DNA of 64,000 bases, taken from the NCBI RefSeq assembly GCF_003600835.1, contig NZ_NQYC01000001.1:1878001-1942000 (forward strand), read 5' to 3'. This document shows positions 41,870 through 51,070 of this stretch, piece after piece. The notes below the pieces were generated by a model. That model had not been told where the DNA came from and searched no databases. It worked only from the letters and a program-made list of their open reading frames with translations. The DNA comes from Bacillus sp. PK3_68 (GTDB taxonomy: Bacteria > Bacillota > Bacilli > Bacillales > Domibacillaceae). The position numbers and the translations under genes are program-made. Numbering within the stretch: the stretch's first letter is position 1; every line of letters starts with the position of its first letter.

Positions 41870-42385
41870 TTAACCTTCTGTAATTGGTCGGCTTTGATGA
41901 AGCGGCGGCGGCATAAGCCAGCCATTCTCTTTATTTAACTGAAGAAAACGGCCACCAAGAGCAGCTTTCTGATTGTGAAATTGTAAAAACATTGCAGCAA
42001 TATCCTCGCGGATACACTGGCTAATCATTTGACTGCAAGCGACTAAGCTAGCAGCAATACTGCCTGACATAATAGTGGAAATTTCATGGTCTTGAAAACG
42101 GGCTCCAGGAGGAATGCTGTTCACATCTGCTTGTGGGCGTTCCATCGGTCCTGCAGGAAGTCCGACCCCATTTTCTTTCAATAATGGCTCAAGCTGTGCT
42201 GCTTCTGACTGTGCTTGCCGAATAGATTCTTCTATGAGCTCTCTCAACTTTTCATCGCCCGCATGATTAAGCAATGTCTGTTGAACTCCGATTGCTCCGT
42301 TAGCTTTCATGAGGGCCGTCCATACACCGACTACTTCTCCATAATGCATTGGTTCGTTCTTAGGGTTTCCACTTAAAATTCCCAT
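41870..42385 (-). CDS. DUF3231 family protein
   Basis: This 171-residue helical protein starts MGILSGNPKNEPMHYGEVVG, typical of the DUF3231 family of spore formers, which resembles ferritin-like coat proteins such as CotF. The ATG at 42385 follows AGGAGG at 6 nt; an upstream in-frame start at 42451 is not supported. The C-terminal half has the segment DHEISTIMSGSIAASLVAC. Function unknown, with a spore association inferred from the family distribution. It is divergent from ydfJ. Confidence 0.8.
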   Translation of the reverse strand: MGILSGNPKNEPMHYGEVVGVWTALMKANGAIGVQQTLLNHAGDEKLRELIEESIRQAQSEAAQLEPLLKENGVGLPAGPMERPQADVNSIPPGARFQDHEISTIMSGSIAASLVACSQMISQCIREDIAAMFLQFHNQKAALGGRFLQLNKENGWLMPPPLHQSRPITEG

Positions 42386-42513
42386 AATAACCTCCTGGCT
42401 ACATCTTTCATTTTTGTGTTTTATCCACATCTCTAGTTTGGCCTTCTTCACTCTTTTTCATTCCATAACAAAGCGCGATACCGTATGATTAAGACAAAAA
42501 GGAGAACGTGGCT

Positions 42514-44670
42514 ATGAGGAATATTCCTTCCTTTCTTGTCCGTTTCCATAAAGTCATTCTTTTTTTGTGGCTTGCTGCCGCGATTATCATGGGGGTTTTT
42601 GCGACTAAACTTCCTTCCATGCTTGAGGGTGATGGATTTCGGACAGACGGAGAGTATGAGCAAGTCCAGAAAGACTTAACTGATACGTTTGATTTCCCTG
42701 AATCAACAATTATGGTGCTGTTTGAAAAAGAGAAAAAGGAATCAAAAGCAGCATTTGAAGACAAAATTGGATATACACTGACTGAAATAAAAAAGTTAGG
42801 CCTTGCATCAGCGATTGAATCACCGTTAGACAATACGTCACTTATGAAAAAAGATACCGCTTATGCGATGATACATATTGATGACAAGACAGCAGAAATG
42901 CCAGCCATTATTAGCGATATAAAAAAGCAGGTAAAAGAAAAAGAAGGCATCACCTTAACAGGAGGACCTGTTATTTCTGAAGATATTAATAAAGCGAGTC
43001 AAGATGATTTAAAACAGGCAGAACTTATTGGCCTCCCTGTTGCATTGCTCGTTCTTTTGCTTTCATTTGGTACACTTACTGCTTCTATATTGCCACTTAT
43101 CGTCGGAGGGATAACTATTGTTATTGGTTTCGGCTTACTTACCTTTATTGGAAAAGAAGTAGAGCTGGCGATTTTTATTTTAAACATTGCACCGATGGTC
43201 GGCCTCGCCCTGTCTATCGATTTCTCTCTCCTGTTCATTAATCGCTATAAAGAAGAATTCCAGAAGCAGCCGAAAACAGAAGCCTTAATCGTAACGATTA
43301 ACACGGCAGGGCATTCCATTTTATTCTCAGCTGTCTGTGTATTTATCGGTCTCGGTTCCATGATGTTGATTGATGTGGATATCTTTAAGAATGTCGCTAT
43401 TGGCGGCATGGTCGTCATTGCTATTGCTGTGCTCGGATCACTTACACTACTACCGGCCCTTTTATACATTCTTGACGACCGAATTTATAAGTGGCGCATT
43501 CTTCGGACAGACAAAGATAATAGTGGCCGCTGGCGGGCATTTGCCTCTATGGTAATGAAGCGTCCGGTCTTAATTACCATCGCCGCAACGGCCATTCTGA
43601 TCGCCGGTGTTATGCCTGTACAGGATATGAAGCTATCCATACCGACAGCCGATTCCTTGCCGAAAACCTTTGACTCACGAATAGCCTATGAGAAAATTGA
43701 ACGGGACTTCATGCAAAGAAATAAAAGTATCCTTTATGCTGTTGCTGAACGAAAGGATGGTTGGCTAGATGAAGCTGGCCTGGAGCAAATGAAGGGACTA
43801 ATAGACTCTTTCCTCTCTGAAAAGGAAGTAAATGAAGCCGAGTCAATCTTTTCGATCAGCAAACTATCAGAACCCCAGCAAGTCGCAGCCGCTCTTGAGC
43901 AGCCGCAAATGAAAGCAAAGCTGGAACCAGCTGTCCAACCGTTTGTTCGAGGGGACAAGCTGTTAGTTCCCATCCACTTGAATGTGGAAGCAAATTCAGA
44001 CGCTGCCCAAAGGCTGGCCCGCGAGTGGAGCGAAGAAGACTGGCCAGTAAACATTCAATTCGGTGGACAGCCAAAGTTCAATCAAGAAATTTATGATGAG
44101 ATTTTTGATAAAATCGGTCCTATTCTCGCGATTATTTTATCATCGACATTTATCATTCTTATGTTCGCCTTCCGTTCAATCATTATTCCGCTTAAAGCTA
44201 TCTTAATGAATGTTCTTGGGCTTACCTCCACATTCGGCATTCTCGTCTGGCTATTTCAGGGAGGGCATCTCGGACTTCATGAAATGGACATTTCGTTAAT
44301 TTTGCCGGTGCTCGTCTTTAGTCTCGTTTTTGGCTTAAGCATGGATTATGAAGTCTTTTTAATTTCCCGGATTCGCGAATATTACTTGAATACAGGAGAT
44401 AATACTAAGTCTACCGTGGAGGGACTTGCCAGCACGAGTAGAGTTATTACTGCCGCTGCATTAATTATGATTGTGATCACCGGGGCGTTTGCTTTTACCG
44501 GTGTTGTACCTGTAAAACAAATTGGCATTGGCATAGCTCTTGCTATTGCGATTGACGCGACGATCATCCGCCTCCTCCTTGTGCCAAGCTTAATGAAGCT
44601 GCTGGGCGATTGGAATTGGTGGTATCCGTTTCGAGCGAAAGCGGCAAAGAAACCAAACGAGCACGTATAA
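42514..44670 (+). CDS. ydfJ: MMPL/RND family transporter, YdfJ-like
   Basis: This protein of about 718 residues has twelve predicted helices in two repeats, each with a large extracellular loop (about 40-170 and 375-510), as in MmpL/YdfJ proteins. Motifs include GLALSIDFSLLFINRYKEE and FGLSMDYEVFLISRIREYY, with the paired aspartate/tyrosine proton-relay residues. It probably exports lipids or hydrophobic compounds using the proton gradient. A GTG 6 nt upstream of the ATG is an alternative start. It is monocistronic. Confidence 0.9.
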   Translation: MRNIPSFLVRFHKVILFLWLAAAIIMGVFATKLPSMLEGDGFRTDGEYEQVQKDLTDTFDFPESTIMVLFEKEKKESKAAFEDKIGYTLTEIKKLGLASAIESPLDNTSLMKKDTAYAMIHIDDKTAEMPAIISDIKKQVKEKEGITLTGGPVISEDINKASQDDLKQAELIGLPVALLVLLLSFGTLTASILPLIVGGITIVIGFGLLTFIGKEVELAIFILNIAPMVGLALSIDFSLLFINRYKEEFQKQPKTEALIVTINTAGHSILFSAVCVFIGLGSMMLIDVDIFKNVAIGGMVVIAIAVLGSLTLLPALLYILDDRIYKWRILRTDKDNSGRWRAFASMVMKRPVLITIAATAILIAGVMPVQDMKLSIPTADSLPKTFDSRIAYEKIERDFMQRNKSILYAVAERKDGWLDEAGLEQMKGLIDSFLSEKEVNEAESIFSISKLSEPQQVAAALEQPQMKAKLEPAVQPFVRGDKLLVPIHLNVEANSDAAQRLAREWSEEDWPVNIQFGGQPKFNQEIYDEIFDKIGPILAIILSSTFIILMFAFRSIIIPLKAILMNVLGLTSTFGILVWLFQGGHLGLHEMDISLILPVLVFSLVFGLSMDYEVFLISRIREYYLNTGDNTKSTVEGLASTSRVITAAALIMIVITGAFAFTGVVPVKQIGIGIALAIAIDATIIRLLLVPSLMKLLGDWNWWYPFRAKAAKKPNEHV

Positions 44671-44678
44671 AGACAAAA

Positions 44679-44707
44679 AGGGTGACCAAAAACTTCTCGG
44701 TCACCCC
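44679..44707. terminator. Bidirectional terminator between ydfJ and the helicase gene
   Basis: GGGTGACC pairs with GGTCACCC, with an A-run before it and a pyrimidine-rich stretch after it. Confidence 0.75.
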
Positions 44708-44713
44708 CTTCCT

Positions 44714-45943
44714 TTATTTACGCCTATTTTTTCTCCCTTGCCGTTGTCTGGCTGACGGTCGATCCTTTTTAGAAGAACCAATGGGCCTCTGATTTCTTTT
44801 ATTATCCACGGGCGGAGCAGCCTGCTCAACGATTTTCCGTTCAAGCGGCCGACCCAGTCCATTTTCAATAAGACGAAGGAAGTCTTTATCCTTCAAGGCA
44901 GCAAACGTATAGGCTTCTCCCTTTTCTCCGGCTCTTCCTGTACGCCCGATCCGGTGGATATAACTTTCCATATCATGCGGGATATCATAGTTGAATACGT
45001 GGGTAACTCCTTCTACATCCAACCCGCGGGATGCCACATCTGTTGCCACAAGCAAATGCAATTCAGCGTCACGAAATCTTTTCATGACCCTTTCTCTTTT
45101 CGCCTGAGACAAGTCTCCATGCAATTCATCAATATTATAGCCTTTTGCCTTTAACTCATCGCATAGCTTGCTGACGCGTCGTTTTGTCCGGCAGAAGATG
45201 ATGCCTAAAAAAGGTTGGGCCTCATCAATCACTTCACACAGTGCCTGTTGCTTACGGCGGTCGGTCGTTTCAATCACAAACTGTTTCGTCTGTTCCACCG
45301 TTACCTCTTTGCTCTTCACATGAACGGAGCGTGGATTTCTCATATATCTCTTCGCCAGCTGACGGACATCTTTTGGCATGGTTGCCGAAAATAAAGCCGT
45401 TTGCCTTGTAAAAGGTGTCTCTCTAATGATAGCCTCCACTTCATCTAAAAAACCGATATGAAGCATTTGATCAGCCTCATCGAGCACAAGCATCGACACG
45501 TCTGTTAAATCAACCGTTCCACGGCGAATATGATCGAGTAATCTTCCTGGCGTAGCAATCACAATATGCACTTGCTCATTAAGCCGCCGAATCTGCTGTT
45601 CCACATCTTGTCCACCGTAGGCAGCAAGTATATGTACGCCGCTCTCTTCTGTCAGCAATCCGCGCAATTCTTCCGTTATTTGCAAGGCCAGCTCTCTTGT
45701 TGGCGTGACAATTAATCCTTGAATCTCACCTTTTTGAATATTTATCTTTTCAAGCAAGGGCAATAGAAAAGCAAATGTCTTGCCTGTTCCTGTTTTTGCT
45801 TGAGCAATCACATCTTCTCCTTCTAACAAAAGTGGGATTGCTTCTTTTTGCACGGGGGTGGGTGATTCGATATTCTTTTCTTTTAATTTTCCAGCCCATA
45901 CTGTGCTGACTCCTAAATCTGTAAATTGATTCAAACTCTTCAC
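44714..45943 (-). CDS. DEAD-box ATP-dependent RNA helicase
   Basis: This 409-residue helicase has the full motif set: Q motif FTDLGVS with [11 protein letters not shown], motif [24 protein letters not shown], and motif [12 protein letters not shown]. The basic tail (about 375-409, [20 protein letters not shown]) probably binds RNA. Bacillus has several such proteins (CshA, CshB, YfmL, DbpA); the short length without an RRM domain speaks against CshA and DbpA, and I cannot decide further. It acts in mRNA turnover or ribosome assembly, especially in the cold. Confidence 0.92.
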   Translation of the reverse strand: MKSLNQFTDLGVSTVWAGKLKEKNIESPTPVQKEAIPLLLEGEDVIAQAKTGTGKTFAFLLPLLEKINIQKGEIQGLIVTPTRELALQITEELRGLLTEESGVHILAAYGGQDVEQQIRRLNEQVHIVIATPGRLLDHIRRGTVDLTDVSMLVLDEADQMLHIGFLDEVEAIIRETPFTRQTALFSATMPKDVRQLAKRYMRNPRSVHVKSKEVTVEQTKQFVIETTDRRKQQALCEVIDEAQPFLGIIFCRTKRRVSKLCDELKAKGYNIDELHGDLSQAKRERVMKRFRDAELHLLVATDVASRGLDVEGVTHVFNYDIPHDMESYIHRIGRTGRAGEKGEAYTFAALKDKDFLRLIENGLGRPLERKIVEQAAPPVDNKRNQRPIGSSKKDRPSARQRQGRKNRRK

Positions 45944-46057
45944 CTCTTTTTTCCATTATACATAAAAGAAGAAAAAGTGCAGATAGAGCTTATTGATTCT
46001 CTTTAGTGAATAAACCACCATTGTCTTTAAAGATAAATAGGTAGATACACAATTTAA

Positions 46058-46087
46058 AGCGCCATCCCGTGTGATAGGGATGGCGCT
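46058..46087 (-). terminator. Terminator of the CotF-like gene
   Basis: AGCGCCATCCC pairs with GGGATGGCGCT; a moderately U-rich stretch follows on the minus strand. Confidence 0.75.
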
Positions 46088-46095
46088 CTTGCTAA

Positions 46096-46722
46096 TTAAT
46101 GAGTCGACATATTGCCTGGTGCACCTGTTGCTGGTGCATATGATTGCATCATCTGCTGCATATCCTGCTGCGGAAATTGCGGCACCTGATAGTAATGATG
46201 CTTATTTTGATAAATAGACAACTCGTATGCCATCTCAATACAGTTCGGGATTGAATCAGCCAGCACACGGCGTACAACCGGATTTGTTGATTCCAGAGCA
46301 GCCATTGTTTTCATGGAAGCCGTTGACTTCATGGACCCCAGCATGGCACCGGAAATAAACGCATCGTTAATTTCAGATGTCGATTGCATTGGTTTTTTCG
46401 GCTGGGTTGGTGTTAAGCCGTAGATGAAGTCATTATCCTGCTTCATTTTATAACTTTGTGTCGGCACAGCCGGGTCCTGACCGGACTGGAAGCAATCCAA
46501 TGTTGTGTTGTACTCCTGTTGCATGAATTGGTATTGACGGTCAAGAATATCGCGCAGCTCCTGATCTTTCACGTGAGAACGAAGCATCATGTATTCATTC
46601 ATCGTACCTACCGCACCGGATAAGACTTCATGAACATCAAGCACCTCGTGAGCTCCGTGATTCATTTGTGGCGAAACGGCACCTGCATGCATGTTCGTAT
46701 GAGTCTGTTCATTTTGATTCAT
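46096..46722 (-). CDS. Spore coat protein, CotF family
   Basis: This protein of about 208 residues has a histidine- and asparagine-rich N terminus, a CotF-type helical domain (about 30-85, with VLSGAVGTMNEYMMLRSHV) and a second helical part with ISGAMLGSMKSTASM and NCIEMAYELSIYQNKHHYYQ. The C terminus is rich in proline, glutamine and methionine. CotF proteins are inner coat components, often processed. AGGAGGG precedes a TTG-ATG pair; either could start translation. Confidence 0.88.
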   Translation of the reverse strand: MNQNEQTHTNMHAGAVSPQMNHGAHEVLDVHEVLSGAVGTMNEYMMLRSHVKDQELRDILDRQYQFMQQEYNTTLDCFQSGQDPAVPTQSYKMKQDNDFIYGLTPTQPKKPMQSTSEINDAFISGAMLGSMKSTASMKTMAALESTNPVVRRVLADSIPNCIEMAYELSIYQNKHHYYQVPQFPQQDMQQMMQSYAPATGAPGNMSTH

Positions 46723-46867
46723 CAAAGTAAATCCCTCCTGTAGTTGAGTGGTACGCCGTTAGTATGCAGCTGCTTATTTTGATTTATACAAGCAAAAACA
46801 GACAAATTCCCGAAGTATAAATGCCGCATATAATACTGGGACTGCACTAAATAGGAGGAGATCTTTT

Positions 46868-47356
46868 ATGAATAGACAACGTCATTTAGCTTGGCATGAA
46901 ACAATGGAATTACATGAACTAACTGTATTTCAATCGCTCGGATTGATGAAGCTAAAGAAAACCTTTCCGAAAATTACAGACCCAGAATTAAGAACTATTT
47001 ATCAGCAGACCATTAATAGTCTCACCGGTAATATTCAGGAATTGCTCCGATTTTACAGAATGGTGCCACATCCCGGACGCGAAGAAGAAACAAGAGCAGA
47101 TGAACTGCCATTTTATGCTGGGGACCTTCTTGCCTTCCTTAAAACAGCGGTCCGAAACCTAGCTATTGCTATTACAGAAACGGCTACCCCCGCCTTAAGA
47201 ACCGTACTCGTTAAACAGTTGAATGGCGCGATTCAAGCCCATACTTCCATCTATAACTACATGTATAAAAGGGGGTATTATCCTTCATACGACTTAAACA
47301 AATTATTGCAAAATGATGTCGCCCTTGCTAATCAAGCGTTGGCCCAAAAAATGTAA
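46868..47356 (+). CDS. CotF-related coat/ferritin-like protein
   Basis: This 162-residue all-helical protein starts MNRQRHLAWHETMELHELTV. The histidine-glutamate pattern near the start and the C-terminal YNYMYKRGYYPSYD resemble short CotF-family proteins such as YhcQ/YusN of B. subtilis. It is divergent from the longer CotF-like gene, suggesting a coat-related locus. A strong TAGGAGGAG site supports the start. Confidence 0.8.
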   Translation: MNRQRHLAWHETMELHELTVFQSLGLMKLKKTFPKITDPELRTIYQQTINSLTGNIQELLRFYRMVPHPGREEETRADELPFYAGDLLAFLKTAVRNLAIAITETATPALRTVLVKQLNGAIQAHTSIYNYMYKRGYYPSYDLNKLLQNDVALANQALAQKM

Positions 47357-47368
47357 GCATAACTATCT

Positions 47369-47399
47369 GGATTGTCTTACACAGGCAATCCGTTTTTTT
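47369..47399 (+). terminator. Terminator of the CotF-related gene
   Basis: GGATTG pairs with CAATCC, followed by T7. Confidence 0.8.
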
Positions 47400-47484
47400 A
47401 TTTTTTCTCTTTAGGATAGATATTGATCATAGAGAATAATTTTTTGGCTAAGAATCACACTACCTTTATAAGGAGGGTGAGTGC

Positions 47485-47919
47485 ATGGAACATACGAAGG
47501 CGCTATTGATCAAATTTGTCGCAGTAACAGCAGCTGTATGGATCATTATGGGTGTATTTTACGGAGTTGATTTCGGGGAAATCCTAACCATAAGTATTCT
47601 TTTAACTATTGCTGCCTATATTATCGGCGATTTGTTTGTTTTACCTCGTTATGGAAATATGACAGCAGCCGTTGCTGACTTTGGCTTAGCATATATCGGT
47701 ATTTGGCTGATCGGAAGCGTCGTTATTAACGAAAATATTTCACTTGGATGGGCTAGCTTCTCTACAGCACTGGTGATTGCCGCTGCAGAAGTTCTCTTCC
47801 ACTTTTATATGATGAGACGCGTTTTTACACAAGATCAAAACAGAAGTCAAATTCAGCAAAATCCTGCTCTAGCTACTGAAATGGCAGAAGAAACAGACAT
47901 CCATAAAGATGATAAATAA
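47485..47919 (+). CDS. YndM family (DUF2512) membrane protein
   Basis: This 144-residue protein has four membrane helices (residues 10-115), then a polar tail ending AEETDIHKDDK. The segments DFGEILTISILLTIAAYIIG and LFVLPRYGNMTAAVADFG match the YndM/DUF2512 family of spore formers. Function unknown. A strong AAGGAGGGTG site and a terminator frame it as a single-gene unit. Confidence 0.88.
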   Translation: MEHTKALLIKFVAVTAAVWIIMGVFYGVDFGEILTISILLTIAAYIIGDLFVLPRYGNMTAAVADFGLAYIGIWLIGSVVINENISLGWASFSTALVIAAAEVLFHFYMMRRVFTQDQNRSQIQQNPALATEMAEETDIHKDDK

Positions 47920-47948
47920 ACCAGCGGCCATAAAGGCCCTGGTTTTTT
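47919..47948 (+). terminator. Terminator of the YndM-like gene
   Basis: AACCAG-GGCC pairs with GGCC-CTGGTT (one bulged base), followed by T6. Confidence 0.8.
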
Positions 47949-48049
47949 CTTGTTCATGAGCAATTTTCTTGTCCATCGTTTTATTTTCAGGTACTATTTA
48001 AGAGTAAAATATTTAAATATCTAAATATATTTCGAAATGAGGGAAACTG

Positions 48050-48799
48050 ATGAAACTTGAAGGAAAAGTAGCCATCGTAACTGGCGGTGCAGGTGGCATC
48101 GGCCGTGGCATTGCACTAGCAATGGCAAAAGAGGGTGCTCACGTAGCCATCGTTGACGTGAATGAAGAAAACGGTAAAAAAACTTTAACAGAAGTGAATC
48201 AATTAAATGAGGGTCTTCTTTTTATTAAAGATATATCTGTACAAGAAAACATTGAAACCATTGTAAGCGAGGTCGTTAATCACTTCGGTAGAATTGATGT
48301 GTTAGTAAACAATGCTCACGCATCTAAAAATGTTCCTTTTACAGAAACAACCATGGAGCACTTTGACCTTTCTTTCGGCACAGGTTTTTATCCAACTTTT
48401 AATTTCATGAAATCCTGCTATCCTGAGCTAAAAAAAACACAAGGTAAAGTCATTAATTTTGCCTCCGGAGCAGGCCTTGAAGGGCAGGTTACCCAAACTT
48501 CCTATGCGGCAGCCAAAGAGGCTATCCGCGCCATTTCACGCGTAGCTGCCAATGAATGGGGGCCAGACGGCATCAACGTCAACCTTATCTCACCAATTGC
48601 CTTGACGCCAGGTGTAGAGTATTGGCGCGAGAATAATAAAGAAGCGTACGATGAGATGCTTCAAAAGATCCCTCTTCGCCGACTTGGTAAACCAGAACAA
48701 GATATTGGCCGGACGGCTGTCTTTTTAGCAAGCGATGACGCAGATTATATTACTGGACAAACAATTATGGTTGATGGTGGTTCCATTAAACTACGTTAA
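48050..48799 (+). CDS. SDR family oxidoreductase
   Basis: This 249-residue classical short-chain dehydrogenase has the cofactor motif TGGAGGIGRG and the catalytic YAAAK (in SYAAAKEA). The usual NNAG is altered to NNAH, and Asp in AIVDVN suggests NAD preference. It is the first of two SDR genes translated in tandem, 13 nt apart, upstream of a MarR regulator. The substrate is unknown. ATG follows GAGGGAAACTG. Confidence 0.9.
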   Translation: MKLEGKVAIVTGGAGGIGRGIALAMAKEGAHVAIVDVNEENGKKTLTEVNQLNEGLLFIKDISVQENIETIVSEVVNHFGRIDVLVNNAHASKNVPFTETTMEHFDLSFGTGFYPTFNFMKSCYPELKKTQGKVINFASGAGLEGQVTQTSYAAAKEAIRAISRVAANEWGPDGINVNLISPIALTPGVEYWRENNKEAYDEMLQKIPLRRLGKPEQDIGRTAVFLASDDADYITGQTIMVDGGSIKLR

Positions 48800-48812
48800 T
48801 GGAGGAATAATG

Positions 48813-49547
48813 ATGAAACGATTAGAAAATAAAGTAGCTATTATCACAGGCGGTGCTTCAGGCATGGGAGAACGCATGGCGCACCTTTTTAGCCAAGAAG
48901 GCGCGACTGTAATTGCTGCCGATATTAATGAGGCTGCACTGGAGAAAAGCAGCGAATTTGACAACATCCATGGTATGAAATTGAATGTTGCCTCTGAAGA
49001 GGACTGGCAGCAGCTATTAAAAGAGGTAAAAGAGCGCTTCGGCAAAATCGATATTCTTGTGAACAATGCTGGCATTTCCTCAGAAAAGCCTGTTGAAGAA
49101 GTAAACATTGATGATTGGCAAAAAATGCTGACAATTAATGGCTTTGGTCCCTTCCTCGGCATTAAGCATGTTGTTCCTTACATGAAGGAGCAGAAGAAAG
49201 GAGCAATTGTCAATATCTCCTCTTTCACAGCACAGATTGGCATGGGCTTTAATCCATATTCCGCTTCTAAAGGCTCTGTCCGGGCAATGTCAAGAGCGGC
49301 AGCCACTCAATACGGCCGAGCGGGCATTCGCGTAAACGCCGTATTTCCAGGGATTATTGAAACACCGATGACAAAGAACTTAGAAGCAACAAAAGGCTAT
49401 GTCGAACAAATGGTAGCTGCTACTCCGCTGCAGCGCTTAGGACAACCTGAAGACATTGCAAATGCTGTTCTATTCCTCGCTTCCGATGAGTCTTCTTATA
49501 TTACCGGAGCAGAACTCGTCATTGATGGCGGCTTTTCCGCTCAATAA
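48813..49547 (+). CDS. SDR family oxidoreductase, FabG-like
   Basis: This protein of about 244 residues is a classical SDR with TGGASGMGE, NNAG, catalytic serine in NISSFTAQ and YSASK. It resembles 3-oxoacyl-ACP reductase/glucose dehydrogenase-like enzymes. The ATG at 48813 lies 7 nt after GGAGG; an adjacent ATG at 48810 is equally possible. It forms a bicistron with the preceding SDR. The two share the fold but only moderate identity, so they are old duplicates or separately acquired. Confidence 0.9.
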   Translation: MKRLENKVAIITGGASGMGERMAHLFSQEGATVIAADINEAALEKSSEFDNIHGMKLNVASEEDWQQLLKEVKERFGKIDILVNNAGISSEKPVEEVNIDDWQKMLTINGFGPFLGIKHVVPYMKEQKKGAIVNISSFTAQIGMGFNPYSASKGSVRAMSRAAATQYGRAGIRVNAVFPGIIETPMTKNLEATKGYVEQMVAATPLQRLGQPEDIANAVLFLASDESSYITGAELVIDGGFSAQ

Positions 49548-49554
49548 CCATCTT

Positions 49555-49579
49555 GCCCCTTTTTTAAAGGGGCTTTTTC
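49555..49579 (+). terminator. Terminator of the SDR pair
   Basis: GCCCCTT pairs with AAGGGGC, followed by T5. Confidence 0.8.
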
Positions 49580-49626
49580 TTTTAATATGATATGATAGAA
49601 AAAGTACGATAGAAAGCAGGGATTTT

Positions 49627-50040
49627 ATGGAGCAAGAATCGATTTTTGAGCTTTTGCACACAATGGACCAGGTAACAAATAAACTGATTATCCAATGGAA
49701 TAGAACGTTTAATGAAAATCTCGGCATTTCTCATATTCTCGTACTCAGTCACTTAAACGAACATGGCAAAAGCCGTCCGTCTGACATTGCTAAGGCCCTT
49801 GGTCTAACGCCTCCTTCTTTAACCCATCTATCTGAGAAGCTGATCAATAAAAAACTTGCCGTCCGGCTCGCCGATGAAAACGACAGGCGCATTCTTTATC
49901 TTGACCTGACAAAACTCGGATATGAAATGCTGAGGAAAGCGTACAAAGAAGGACAACAGTTGCGAAAGCAGCTATTTGAAAAATTAACAGCAGAAGAACG
50001 CAAGCAACTATTAGCAATTTACGAGAAGCTGAATAGCTAA
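49627..50040 (+). CDS. MarR family transcriptional regulator
   Basis: This 137-residue winged-helix regulator has SRPSDIAKALGLTPPSLTHL as recognition region and the wing DENDRRILYLDLTKLG. MarR proteins repress detoxification or catabolic genes and release DNA on binding phenolic or oxidant ligands. It is in the same direction as the two SDR genes but behind a terminator, and may regulate them; no operator was identified. Confidence 0.9.
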   Translation: MEQESIFELLHTMDQVTNKLIIQWNRTFNENLGISHILVLSHLNEHGKSRPSDIAKALGLTPPSLTHLSEKLINKKLAVRLADENDRRILYLDLTKLGYEMLRKAYKEGQQLRKQLFEKLTAEERKQLLAIYEKLNS

Positions 50041-50061
50041 ATGACGTTTTTTCTTTCCATA

Positions 50062-50094
50062 GAAACAGGCTTGCTCATGTAGCAAGCCTGTTTC
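50062..50094 (+). terminator. Terminator of marR-like gene
   Basis: GAAACAGGCTTGCT pairs with AGCAAGCCTGTTTC, a 14-bp perfect stem. Confidence 0.8.
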
Positions 50095-50303
50095 TATGTT
50101 TGTTTCAGAAAATCTTCTGAATTGTTGCGAATCTTCCGAGTAGCAGTGGCCTGATTTACTTCAAGGGCAGCAGTAATTTTCCAAGCGGTTTTGTACTTGC
50201 TGCTTGATGTAATTATCCTTTCTTACTCCACCTCTTCCACTAGACCTTCCTTCCTTTTTGATAGCATCTTAAAGCCTCTACCAAACGAGTATTTTACACA
50301 ATT
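50095..50303. other. Interval between two convergent terminators
   Basis: No gene was identified. On the minus strand a coding-like stretch (about 50155-50250, reading DNYIKQQVQNRLENYCCP before a stop) lacks a normal start codon and is left unassigned. Confidence 0.35.
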
Positions 50304-50333
50304 AAAACCCCAGCTGAAGCAGCCTGGGGTTTT
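50304..50333 (-). terminator. Terminator of the liv operon
   Basis: AAAACCCCAG pairs with CTGGGGTTTT. It lies 30 nt after the last gene of the operon. Confidence 0.8.
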
Positions 50334-50362
50334 GCAAATAATAGGGGCGATGAAATTTATTG

Positions 50363-51070
50363 TTAGTGCCCGCCAAGATAGGCCATTTTTACTTCTTCAC
50401 TTGCTTGCAGTTCTTCTGCTGTTCCAGAAATGACTATCTGTCCTGTTTCCACTACATATGCCCGGCTAGCAATTGATAAAGCCATATGGGCATTTTGCTC
50501 AACCAATAAAATGGTTGTGCCATCGCGGTTAATCTCCTCAATAATACGGAAGATCGTTTGAACAAGCAGCGGAGCCAGCCCCATAGAAGGTTCATCCAGT
50601 AAAAGGAGCTTCGGGCGAGCCATCAAAGCCCGGCCCATCGCCAGCATTTGCTGCTCTCCTCCGGAAAGTGTTCCGGATAACTGTTTTCTCCGCTCTTCGA
50701 GTCGCGGGAACAGCTCATACACCCTTTCAAAGTCCTGACGAACGCCTGCCGAGTCATTTCTTAAATAAGCACCGAGCTCCAAATTTTCTTCTACAGTCAT
50801 GTTGGCAAACACCCGGCGTCCTTCAGGTACATGGGAAATGCCAGCTTTAACAATTGTTTGTGCAGGCTTTCCAGCGATTGACTTCCCTAGATATTCAATC
50901 GTTCCTTCTTTTGGCTTGAGCAAGCCGGACAGCGTTTTAAGCAATGTACTCTTCCCCGCTCCGTTGGCACCAATTAAAGTAACGATTTCTCCTTCATTTA
51001 CATCAAGGGAGACTCCCTTTAACGCCCGGATATTTCCATAGTTGACATTGATCTGATTCACTTTAAGCAT
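50363..51070 (-). CDS. livF: Branched-chain amino acid type ABC transporter ATPase LivF
   Basis: This ATPase of about 235 residues has GANGAGKST, signature LSGGEQQM and Walker B LLLLDEPSMGLAP. It is the last gene of a complete LivJ-H-M-G-F type importer for branched-chain amino acids or related amides or urea. The start at 51070 overlaps the livG stop by 8 nt and is preceded by GGAGAG; an upstream in-frame start is less likely. Confidence 0.92.
   Translation of the reverse strand: MLKVNQINVNYGNIRALKGVSLDVNEGEIVTLIGANGAGKSTLLKTLSGLLKPKEGTIEYLGKSIAGKPAQTIVKAGISHVPEGRRVFANMTVEENLELGAYLRNDSAGVRQDFERVYELFPRLEERRKQLSGTLSGGEQQMLAMGRALMARPKLLLLDEPSMGLAPLLVQTIFRIIEEINRDGTTILLVEQNAHMALSIASRAYVVETGQIVISGTAEELQASEEVKMAYLGGH

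Noticed and set aside
41787-41870. Short Fur-regulated RNA on the plus strand (FsrA-like)
   Set aside because: The -35/-10 pair at the Fur boxes points to the minus strand, and the hairpin at 41822-41862 is better explained as the terminator of the DUF3231 gene.
50155-50250. Minus-strand stretch reading DNYIKQQVQNRLENYCCP
   Set aside because: No ATG, GTG or TTG starts the frame, and it cannot be tied to a family.
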